47,639 nt of DNA from Caecitellus pseudoparvulus (Eukaryota; Bigyra: Bicosoecida). The notes beneath the pieces were generated by a model. It saw only the letters and a list, made by a program, of their open reading frames with translations. It made no database searches and had not been told where the DNA came from. Location: positions 1 to 47,639 of the forward strand of contig CBFFRQ010000001.1 of assembly GCA_965644315.1 (NCBI GenBank), given 5' to 3'. This document shows, in pieces, positions 17,801 to 25,059 of this stretch. Numbering within the stretch: the stretch's first letter is position 1; each line of letters begins with the position of its first letter. Both the position numbers and the translations under genes were made by a program.

Positions 17801-18328
17801 TGCCAGGGTGAGCTGGTCAGCCTCCACGGCTCGCAGGACGGCCCAGGTGAGCAGAGCCGGGCTGCGGTGCAGGACAGAGGGGGGCAGGGAGGACGCCAGG
17901 CCGCGGGCCAGCTCCAGCGCCGTTCGGTCGGGTGCTGCGCGGAGCAGGTTCAGGACAGCTGGCACAGGCAGGAGCTCTGCGGCGTCGAGCAGCGTGGAGG
18001 GGGGCAGGGAGGACGCCATGAGCAGCGCAAAGGGGTGCAGCAGGTGTGACTCCACCCCCGACGCAGCGCGTGGCCGTGGCACTGCTGCCAGGCTGCCCAG
18101 CACAGCAGTGAGTGCCGGAAGCGGCACGCTGCCTGAGCCATGCTCCGCAGAACTGGATACCTGGGCGGCCACAACGCGAGCCACTCCAGCCAAGAACTGA
18201 GGGTCGTCTCCGGACACGGTTGCTGCGGGCCGGGCCAGCACGGTTGCCGCAAGGTGAGGGCGGACTTGTTTGGAGTGCGGAAAATGCGCCAGCCGCCGAG
18301 CGGCGCGTGCCAGCCGCTGCAGCGCCAT
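14852..18328 (-). CDS. Alpha-helical repeat protein with presequence-like N-terminus
   Basis: Single exon. The frame is open from 18526, but I choose the Met at 18328 (MALQRLARAARRLAHFPHSK), which gives 1158 residues and an Arg-rich amphipathic start typical of mitochondrial presequences; the 66 residues upstream look untranslated. The body is a solenoid-like series of Ala/Leu helices. Two units about 40 residues apart are visibly similar (MASSLPPSTLLDAAELL and LASSLPPSVLHRSPALL). Later stretches such as CDLGFHGTVAGMWRLL and LTYACLREGRWVDAFEAL resemble PPR- or OPR-like helices. By analogy with those families an organellar RNA-binding or RNA-processing role is a reasonable inference, but no diagnostic motif is present. 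Gly/Pro homopolymer tracts in the middle (near 16540-16600 and 16890-16935) keep the frame. An alternative is a TPR- or HEAT-like scaffold. Confidence 0.65.
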   Translation of the reverse strand: MALQRLARAARRLAHFPHSKQVRPHLAATVLARPAATVSGDDPQFLAGVARVVAAQVSSSAEHGSGSVPLPALTAVLGSLAAVPRPRAASGVESHLLHPFALLMASSLPPSTLLDAAELLPVPAVLNLLRAAPDRTALELARGLASSLPPSVLHRSPALLTWAVLRAVEADQLTLARALLRRWAVSPPSQPGETRTAPPLPWDAVRVLFTARVAKGDMSARWLLGDYAASQPREMLLSPLKLLSGTAQALTTQVVRSAAPRELQAPAAAALLRSIPTLAMADVSAPGHAPGSVGWLQALGAGAAHALPGRLVEPPTLVTRTLTAQDVTCPAQIYTAVCTAVADEVYRLSMRQSAADARVADKRSPLPATASLPQGIRRDTAARGAVPSSALGGGDVSPPFRKAYSAWAKALASLPDTATAQKAVLRNTAPAEWPASRDAALIGSIAPGDALLDEVWGGAAGLRWGRGGAPTPPYAAPPRQWSGHHYYPVDLGHDGCKWARAGGVDLGHALRAMVALCDLGFHGTVAGMWRLLRSRAVGGIGGWALGTPPTPHLSQALVPHLLTLWVSQLRSSAAEVQGLGGGGGGSEPPSTPPSTPSSWLAALPLKTRVGRVMSEARQLGPLLRSAVAANVPGVAPAAVALLHTLVALGHGGAGLEVLAACVRGVREGQGGVAVASDGHAPPPPVSLESLVQSMAAEAKQRAAGARSPPPAPCCVPGRGKMSHWAPCAPQCASAAALASDAGLPPPGCVAPPGWERREGSDFGPADAWAPGGERCRRLTLSGFEGGTVGLGGESTALALSRAMRSVVRQLALPAATDVRAAATHLHLPLLLHSGAHAAKAAGAGGDALVGFEAAGGSVAMAGWPLPRDTPSGTVVAALLQQAGRGEGHPSPLTLPVTPLWSADFNAAVAPPPSLELLPPVLELGSRVEHLPGMRSPLHSVLNSGIKAALGAGQTDVALAMLRAALALGRGRPGGQHGGVRMTIRHVPPVEAAVCHGLTYACLREGRWVDAFEALVVTLIHALPHSDTRVDAKGVLASIGNVHGQEAAVAAAVRHGPLPGMSQPSAAAVVHFVAERVQESLEVSGPASDAARNAYGAVRQRLEGAFGSEPLAAADAVVSSLVELHEANLARAWERHAFSEAGDSLAADEAAAYADILDE
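16536..16592. repeat. G-tract followed by C-tract, potential quadruplex/hairpin
   Basis: On the + strand runs of G (5, 8 and 6 long, separated by TGGAG or similar) are followed within about 10 bases by C11-A-C6. The left arm has G-quadruplex potential, and the two arms can also pair as a hairpin. The tract lies inside the minus-strand coding frame, where it encodes a Gly run next to a Ser/Pro-rich stretch, and the frame is kept. Confidence 0.7.
16894..16933. repeat. Second G/C homopolymer cluster within the same gene
   Basis: G9, GGCGGCG, G8 and G4 runs end in a GGGG/CCCC junction with a C run of about nine, again inside the minus-strand frame without breaking it. Such tracts are prone to length errors, so this part of the protein is the least certain. 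Confidence 0.65.
17879..18018 (-). repeat. Two exact 20-bp direct copies 120 nt apart, marking 40-residue protein units
   Basis: The same 20 bases occur at 17879-17898 and 17999-18018. The 120-nt step is exactly 40 codons, and both copies encode the same ASSLPPS core in frame. This supports a tandem helical-repeat architecture for the gene at 14852-18328. Confidence 0.75.
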
Positions 18329-18794
18329 CGCAGAAGGGAGCCTATGTAGTCTGAAGCAGCGAGACAAATGGACAGGCTGCCCTTCCACTTGTGCTCGTCC
18401 CCTCTCGACGCTAAACTGCGCTGCTCCACACAGACGGCTCGAGTGGCTCTGGAGATTGACTGCCACACAGCTGCCTGAACGCTGTAGGCGGAGTTGTTGC
18501 CAATGAGGAAAATGAAGCAGCTGCAAGAAGCAGAATTGTATTCACATGTCAAGTCTGCCAGGCAACTTTCGCTGCCCGTAGGCTCCTGCCCAGAGCCTAC
18601 CGACCGACTCTGCCGCTCTCCTTGTCACGCACAGAATGAACACTGAAACACAACTCTTCACAAACTTATAGCGTGAAGGATACTCCAGCAATCCAGCGCC
18701 GGGCAAGCGGCTCGTCACGCAGTGCTTAGAGGGGCTTAGCTGAAGTCAACGTAGTTCGGCTGTTTCAGCAGCGTTTCGACTTCACTCACTCGCC
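18329..18794. promoter_or_regulatory. Divergent intergenic region between helical-repeat gene and SNF8
   Basis: About 466 bp between opposite start codons. It presumably holds both promoters and 5' leaders. Nothing further is recognised, and composition is lower in GC than in the flanking genes. Confidence 0.35.
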
Positions 18795-19994
18795 ATGTGG
18801 AAGCACGGCGGCGCCGCGTCCTTGCTGTCCGCGCAAGCGCATGACGAAGGCGTGTCCCAATTCGGCGCAGAGATCGCCGAGGCAGACCTCGCGCACCTGC
18901 AGCAGCAAGCAGAGGTGCTGCAGGACTCCCTGTCCAAGTTCGCGGCCAAGTACCGCAAGCAGATCAACGCAGATGCAGAGTTCAGGCGGCACTTCGCAGT
19001 GGCTTGTGCGGCTGCAGGTGTGGACCCTCTTGCCTCAAACAAGGCCTCTTGGGGGCGCCTCCTTGGCATGGGTGACTTCTACTTCGCCCTCGGCGTACAG
19101 GTGGTGGATGTGTGCATGGCTGCGCGGCAGACAACCGGAGCGCTGCTGCCCCTGCCCGAGGCTATGCACCGCCTGACTCGCCTGCGGGGCGCCCACGCGT
19201 CGCCAGTGACGGTGGATGACGTGCAGCGTGCTCTGGAAGCTCTCGCACCCCTGGGCCAAGGCATCACCCTCACCACCCTGGCTGGCAAGCAGTACCTGGT
19301 GGGCACCCAGCAAGGCCTGTCGCAGGACACCGCCACTGTGCTGGACCTGGCGCTCCAGCGCGGCGCCGGGGTCGCAGACGGCGCCGTGACTCTGCCGCCC
19401 ACGCCCTCCCTCACCAGCTGCCCAGCCCGCCTCACTGCCGCCGACGTGACGTCAGCGTTGGGCTGGACAGCGGCCCGTGCCCGCAGTGCACTCGTGGCAC
19501 TGCTGGAGGAGGAACTGGCATGGTTGGACCTCACCATAGCGCCCTCGGGGCAGCGTCTGGAGGTGTACTGGTTCCCAGGCCTGCAACCCGCGGCAGCACC
19601 AAGCGCCACGAACCCACCACCAGTTGCCTCACACACCCCTCACAGCCTTCCTTCCAGCACCGCAGCAGCTGATGAGGATGAGGACGCCGAGGCCACGCCG
19701 GCCCTGGCCAGCCCTGCGTCCCTACCTCCTGGCTCACAAGCGGGCGCTGGTGCGTTGAGCCCTGCGTTGCCGGCGGCACCAGCCTCGGCAGCGGCAGGTG
19801 GCACACACGCCCCCGCCACCGCCCCCACACCACCTACCGCGCCAACATCACCAGCACCGTCAGGAGGCACAGCCCCCCCTCCGGCTCGCAGCATGGGGGG
19901 CCTTACCTCCCTTCTGCAGAGCGGCGACATTGACTTGGCAGCCATGCGAGCCAAGAAGCTTGCAGCCATGCAGCGTGGGGGGCGGGGATGGTGA
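18795..19994 (+). CDS. SNF8: SNF8/VPS22, ESCRT-II subunit, with C-terminal extension
   Basis: Single exon, 399 residues. ESCRT-II (SNF8, VPS25, VPS36) sorts ubiquitinated membrane proteins into multivesicular endosomes. The first roughly 265 residues follow the SNF8/EAP30 pattern: an N-terminal helical hairpin (LSKFAAKYRKQI), the signature WGRLLGMGDFYFALGVQVVD (about residues 86-105), then two winged-helix domains ending with ...ALLEEELAWLD and YWFPGL. Family members are usually about 250 residues. Here about 130 residues are added: Ala/Pro/Thr-rich low complexity, then a conserved-looking tail (GGLTSLLQSGDIDLAAMRAKK) that ends the protein. The tail is predicted helical and may be a binding motif. 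The start Met at 18795 sits directly before the family's usual first residues. I am confident in the identity and unsure about the extension. Confidence 0.92.
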   Translation: MWKHGGAASLLSAQAHDEGVSQFGAEIAEADLAHLQQQAEVLQDSLSKFAAKYRKQINADAEFRRHFAVACAAAGVDPLASNKASWGRLLGMGDFYFALGVQVVDVCMAARQTTGALLPLPEAMHRLTRLRGAHASPVTVDDVQRALEALAPLGQGITLTTLAGKQYLVGTQQGLSQDTATVLDLALQRGAGVADGAVTLPPTPSLTSCPARLTAADVTSALGWTAARARSALVALLEEELAWLDLTIAPSGQRLEVYWFPGLQPAAAPSATNPPPVASHTPHSLPSSTAAADEDEDAEATPALASPASLPPGSQAGAGALSPALPAAPASAAAGGTHAPATAPTPPTAPTSPAPSGGTAPPPARSMGGLTSLLQSGDIDLAAMRAKKLAAMQRGGRGW

Positions 19995-20445
19995 GCAGAA
20001 AGCACACTTTCCAAACCAACACCATGGCGCAGCTATTTTACAAGAAGGTAGGCGTGGTATGCGTGGCTGGCCAGCTCCGCGCTGCGTTGCCGCGTTGCTG
20101 CGTTGCAAGGTCGAGGCGGTTTTCTCAGCTGTGGCGGTCACAGCAGCTCGAGGCTTGGAGCGTTGCGAAGCCCTCTGCACCACACTGCATGATGGTGCTT
20201 GTTGTTTTCTTTGCATCGCGCGCAAAGCCTTGCGACTTGGAAACGCAATTGCTTCTCATGTGCGCTGCAAGGGATAGGCTGGACTCAGCGACTGAGCGGC
20301 ACAGAACCCCCGCGCTGCAACTTTGCCAGCCTCCGGATCAATGCAGCACTCCCCCAAGGGAAGGCCGTTGATAGACCACACTTTCTGGAGGCGTTACGTC
20401 ACCCAGACGAGTCCCACCGCGGCGCTCGCAGGCGCTGATTGAGCC
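19995..20445. other. Intergenic region, SNF8 3' side to nicotinamidase promoter
   Basis: 451 bases with only short overlapping frames on both strands and no recognisable product. It would include the SNF8 3' untranslated region and the promoter of the next gene. A frame runs on from the SNF8 region but has no protein-like character. Confidence 0.4.
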
Positions 20446-21801
20446 ATGGCCGCTCCAAGCAGTGAGGCGAGCGTGGTGGAAGATATTGGCCAGCAAGTGC
20501 AGGCCGCCGCAACAGCCGGCGCTGCGAGTGTACAGGCCCCAGGGTATCATTTGTGGCTGCCTGCGCGCCCCACTGCGGCCAGCGTGCACGTGGAGCGGCT
20601 GGCAGCGAATCTCCAGACGGTGCTGCCCGACACCGAAATCCGCACCACGTGCGTGCTGCAAAGCGCATCTTCGGCCCAGTCACGTGGTGGGAGATGCACA
20701 CAATGCTGAGCAAGTAAAGTGACTTGAGCGATGCCCTTTTCTATGCAGGAAAGTTGAACCGGACAAGGAAGACGAGGTGCTGGCCGAAGTTGCACAGCGA
20801 CACAGGTCCGCGTTTCCCTCGCGTTTTGCCCGCCGCGATTCCGCGCACAGCGACGCACCCCCTCGCTTCTCAGTGTGCCGAGGGACACCGTTTCCTTGCC
20901 GTACATCGTCACTCTGGCGGGGATTGCAGTGGGACCCGAGTGGGCCTTTGTGGAAGAGGTGCGCAGCGTCCTGGCCAGAATTCCCACCTGGCCCCTGCAA
21001 CCCCTCCCCCCCCGCGTCCCACGAGCGCAGGTGAACTCTTCGTTCGGGATCACGTGTGACTGGACGCCTGAGTACATTCGCGCCGTGGCTGCTGCTGAAG
21101 GTGACAGCTTGGCGCTGGAGCAGTCGCGGGCAGACACGGCAGCCCTGCTGCGGGGCGGGCCACGGGCGCTCATCATCGTGGATGTGCAGAACGACTTCTG
21201 CGAGGGGGGGTCGTTGGCAGTGCCAGATGGCGACGCGGTGCTGCCCGTCATCAACCGCCTGCGAGCTCAGGGCCAGTGGGAGCTGGTCGTCACCACGCAG
21301 GATTGGCACCCGCCCAACCACAAATCCTTCGCGAGCAACAACCCCGGTGCTGAGCTCTTCTCCGTCGTGACGCTGCCCATTGTGGGGGAGCAGGTCATGT
21401 GGCCGGACCACTGTGTGCAAGGCAGCGTGGGAGCGGAATTTCACCCCGACCTGACCGTGGCCGATTCCGACGTCGTTGTGCGCAAGGGCACTGTGCCGGA
21501 GATCGACAGCTACTCGGGTTTCGGAGACGCCCTGGGCCACACCCATGAAAAGACAGAGCTGCAAGCTGTGCTGGAGGGCGCTGGCGTCACAGATGTCTTT
21601 GTTGTCGGCCTTGCACAGGAGTTCTGCGTTGCGTTCACAGCGCGTGACGCGGCGGCAGCAGGCTTCAACACTTTCTTCGTGGAGGACGCGACACGGGGCA
21701 TCACGCAGGATGGCGTGGATGCTGAGATGCAGCGTGTGCGGGACGCTGGTGTGCACGTCATTCCGTCCTCCGCCGTGCCGGTTGCCAAGGCCTCCGGGTG
21801 A
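20446..21801 (+). CDS. PNC1: Nicotinamidase (isochorismatase fold) with additional N-terminal domain
   Basis: Hydrolyses nicotinamide to nicotinate for NAD salvage. Exons 20446-20648, 20749-20805 and 20874-21801 (introns 100 nt with GTGCGT donor, and 68 nt) give 395 residues. The C-terminal 215 or so are a full nicotinamidase: catalytic Asp in IIVDVQNDFCEGG, metal-binding Asp and His residues in TQDWHPPNHKSFAS, catalytic Lys in VVVRKGT, cis-peptide region and nucleophile Cys in GLAQEFCVAFTA. The first roughly 175 residues are extra. They begin MAAPSSEASVVEDIG and contain GYHLWLPARPT and a strand SLPYIVTLAGIAVGP. The helix-strand order loosely recalls 2H-type phosphoesterases, but their HxT motifs are not intact, so this domain stays unassigned. 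A second reading of exon 1 through to 20713 was considered and dropped because it shifts frame. Confidence 0.88.
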
Positions 21802-22079
21802 GGCTGAGCACCACAAGGGGCAGGTGGCGGGGGTGGGAGGCCGGAAAACCTTGCATTGGCATCTACCATGCATTCGAAGTCCTTGGCAGGGGTGCACTTG
21901 CACCGTGACGACGCCGCAGCCGGCTGCGGTGCGCATGCCTCAAACGCAGCACTGCAGCGCAGCACGCCACGGCACTGCCAGGCACCCGTGTACAATTCAA
22001 TCACCCACTCACCACACCTCAACTTCAGCCCTTTCGGGACCCACCTCTGTGCCCCCTGACCGTACCGCCCCCATCCGCT

Positions 22080-23729
22080 ATGGCTGCCGAGCAACCCTCT
22101 GCCGTGGTGACTGGCCCGGCCCAGTGGCCCAAGGCAGCCGTGCTGGCCGCGTGTGCGGCTGCAGGCACGCCAGCCACTTCCACGGCTGGAGACGGTGAGC
22201 TTGTGCTGGAGGTGGGCGGCAACTCCCACGAGGGCCTCAAGGCGGCCCTGGCCGCGTGTGCGGGAGCTGCCGCCGCCGGCAGCGATGCACAGAAGGTGCG
22301 AATTTCCGCGGCGCAGCCGCCCGCGCCCAGGCCACGAGAGCTGCACTGCCACACCCACACCTTGACCCCCTACAGGTTACCGAGTTCATTGACCTTGCTG
22401 CGGGCGTCCTGAACGAGGACCTCAGCTTCCACGCTGCTGTGGGCAGCCACGCCGCTCTCCTGCGGACTTTGGCGAACATGGGCGTGTCGGGCAACGCCAC
22501 GCAGCTGGCTGTGAAGAAGGCCTTTGCGCCCAGCGCAGAGCTGACTGCGGCACTGACCACCATTGAGGATGCCCTGGCCAGCACGCCTTTCTTGGCAGGC
22601 GACAGCGCCTCTGCGGCTGACTTCGCAGTTGGCGCGGCACTGTACGAGGCAGTGGCTCTGCTCGGCCCGGCGACGTTTCTGGGAGAGCGGCCCCACACTG
22701 CCGCCTGGCTGAACGGCCTTGCGTGTGGAGCTCTGGGGGCGGCCTTTGCGCAGCTGGACTGCTCACTGGGCGGCTGGGTGCGCGAGGGTGGCCAGGTGGA
22801 CAAGCGCCCAGACCCCGTCAAGACTGGCGCGGCGGCCGATGCTTCCATCGCCCTGAACGCCGGGTACAAGAAGGCCGCCAATCAGCGGCAGAAGGAGCGT
22901 GCCTCCAAGAAGGAGGCGGCCTCTGCGCCCCCTTCAGCGCCCGTCGCTGCTGCCGCCTCAGGGGGCAGTGCAGAGGGCGGTAACCCTCATGGCGTGGTGG
23001 CCACGCCGGAACAGCGCTCAGCGAACGCCGAGGGTGTTCCGACTGCCCCTGACGGCATCGGCAGGGTGCAGACGGAGCTGGAGAAGTGGTCCGTGCCCAT
23101 CACAGGCCCCTTCAGCCATGCTGCCGCTGACGATGTGAGTTGCTCGCCTGCCACCAAGCTCGCTGTGCACGCCAACCCCCCCCCCCCCGCCACACTTCCC
23201 TACCCTCCTTTGCAACACACAGGTGGCAAAGTATGTGGAGGTGGCAGCTGAGTTCGGAGGGGTGCCTTGCAAGAACTTGTTCGTGAAGGCCAAGAAGGCC
23301 AAGGCGTGAGTGCAGCGTGGCGCGTTTCATGTGCAGACGCCACAACGCACGATCCCCCCCCCCTGGCTGCTCAGGGAAGGCGACTCCCGCATGTGGCTGG
23401 TCATCCTGCGCCACGACACCAACCTGAACATGAAGGCGCTGGCGACTCAGCTGGGGTACGGCAAGACCGTGGTGCGTTTCGGGGACGCCAAGACGCTGCT
23501 GGCGGAGCTGGGCAGCGCCAAGGGTCACGTATCGCCCTTCGCCCTCATGAACGACACTGCGCTGCGCGTGAACGTGGCCCTGGACGAGGCCATCGTGGGT
23601 GCTGGCGCAGAGGAGACGTTTCTGTTCCACCCCTTCAACAATGAGGCGTCTGTGGGGCTGAAGGGGGCGCACCTGCCCACGGTGGTGGAGCGCACGGGGC
23701 ACAGGTGGGTGACTGTGCAGGGGGAGTGA
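22080..23729 (+). CDS. GST-C domain fused to YbaK/ProX-type aminoacyl-tRNA editing domain
   Basis: Predicted trans-editing protein that deacylates misacylated tRNA (family precedent: Ala- or Cys-tRNAPro). Exons 22080-22295, 22376-23134, 23223-23305 and 23375-23729 (introns 80, 88 and 69 nt) give 470 residues. Residues 1-230 resemble the glutathione-transferase C-terminal fold of tRNA-synthetase complex proteins (EFIDLAAGVLNED, STPFLAGDSASAADFAVGAALYE). A Lys/Glu/Ala linker follows (KKAANQRQKERASKK). The last roughly 200 residues are a YbaK/PrdX domain: CKNLFVKAKK with the conserved Lys, GHVSPFALMND, and FHPFNNEASVGL. Animal PRORSD1 proteins and ProRS insertions share the editing domain, but the fused GST-C part would tether it to a synthetase complex (inference). 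It converges with the dehydrogenase gene whose stop is 70 bp away. Confidence 0.88.
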
Positions 23730-23798
23730 CGTGTGCGGCGGGTCACGCCACCCGGGCGGAGTCACCTGTGGCTGCAATGCATTCCGCCCACGGCACCC

Positions 23799-24778
23799 TC
23801 AGGCAGACATGCGCAGAGCGCCGTCGAGGCGAATGACCTCCCCGTTCAGGTAGGGGTTGGAGATGATGCTCTCCACGAGGCTGGCGTAATACTCGGGGTT
23901 GCCTAGGCGAGTGGGGAAGGGCACTGTCGCGGCCAGATCGTGCTGCACCTTGTCCGGCAGGCCGGCCATCATGGGCGTGCGGAACAGCCCTGGCGCGATG
24001 GTGTTCACCCGCACACCCGACTTGGCCAGCTCCCGCGCAGCAGGCAGCATGAGGCCGACGACACCGCCCTTGGAGGCAGAGTAGGCACTCTGGCCCACCT
24101 GGCCCTCGAAAGCGGCAATGCTGTGGATGCAGGGCGGGTGAGGATGTCCAAGTGCGGCGTGCGGGGTGGACACAGGCGTCCCTACCTGGCCGTGTTGATG
24201 ATGACGCCACGCTCCTCGTGGTCCCCCCTCTGCAGGGGCTCCTGCGACACCATCTGCTCCGCAGCCAGGCGCAGGACGTTGAAGGTGCCGATCAAGTTCA
24301 CTTGCACCACCTGGGAGAGCACAGGTTCAGAGGGCAGGCCGGGTGTGGCGGTGCTGGGCCAGCTGCAGGTACTGCGCCAGCCAGCGCACCTTGGCAAACA
24401 AGTCCAGGTCATGAGCGCCCTTCTTCCCGACAATCTTGGCGGGCGGGGCGATCCCGGCACATTGCACGACAGTGTTCAGCGTGCCATACTGGGAGACAGC
24501 AGTCTGGATGGCGGCCTTGACCTGCGAAACCAAGCCAGCAGAGTGCGGAAGTTGAGCGCCGTCCCTGCCTCGAGACCACGCACGTCATCGGCACTCGTGA
24601 TGTCTGCAGGCGCGAACGCTGCCTGGGACCCCAGCTCCTTGGCCACTGCTTCTCCATTGCTGCTGGGCAGGTCGACAATGACGGCTGCGCCACCCTGCTG
24701 CACAATGCGCTTGGCAGCGGCGTGGCCGAGGCCAGAGGCCGCGCCGGTGATGAGAGCCACACGGCCAGAGAGGGACAT
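23799..24778 (-). CDS. HSD17B10: 3-hydroxyacyl-CoA dehydrogenase type-2-like SDR (HSD17B10 family)
   Basis: NAD-dependent SDR that in its family oxidises short 3-hydroxyacyl-CoAs (isoleucine and fatty-acid breakdown) in mitochondria. Exons in order: 24778-24584, 24521-24390, 24310-24186, 24120-23799, with introns of 62, 79 and 65 nt, give 257 residues, close to the usual 255-261. Motifs are complete: TGAASGLG (cofactor), CAGIAPP (NAG position), [15 protein letters not shown], the Ser in [19 protein letters not shown] with Tyr and Lys, and [10 protein letters not shown]. The animal orthologue is also the MRPP2 subunit of mitochondrial RNase P; nothing here shows that second role. The start chosen is [12 protein letters not shown]. 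The frame stays open upstream to 25135, so a presequence-bearing longer form is possible. Confidence 0.92.
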
Positions 24779-25059
24779 CGCGGCTGACGGAGAGGACAGA
24801 GGCGGTCGAAAAACCAGGCTGTGATTCGCTGGCCGGGGAATAGCACCGAGTTTCATGTAGTAGCCGGAATCCACAAGTGCGGGCCAGAAGCCGAGCCAGG
24901 ACCACAACAGCTGCAATGAAAAACCATGGCCAAATCTCGAAGAGGGGCGCCCAAGTAGCGCATAGAAAGAGCCCACATTCCAAGTGCCTGCCGCCACTTT
25001 CACCTTCCTTGCTGTTTGCGGAATTTCGCTGGTCTCGACGCGGGGAGGGAGCACCAGCC
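24779..25059. promoter_or_regulatory. Divergent intergenic region, dehydrogenase and coiled-coil gene
   Basis: 281 bp between opposite start codons, so it should contain both promoters. Open frames extend through it on the minus strand, but the residues do not resemble the family N-terminus strongly enough to claim them as coding. Confidence 0.35.

Noticed and set aside
20649-20748. Exon reading continuing to 20713 with a 35-nt intron (segment RIFGPVTWWEMH)
   Set aside because: It requires an unexplained frame change from the exon 1 frame. A 100-nt GTGCGT intron from 20649 keeps phase and matches other introns.
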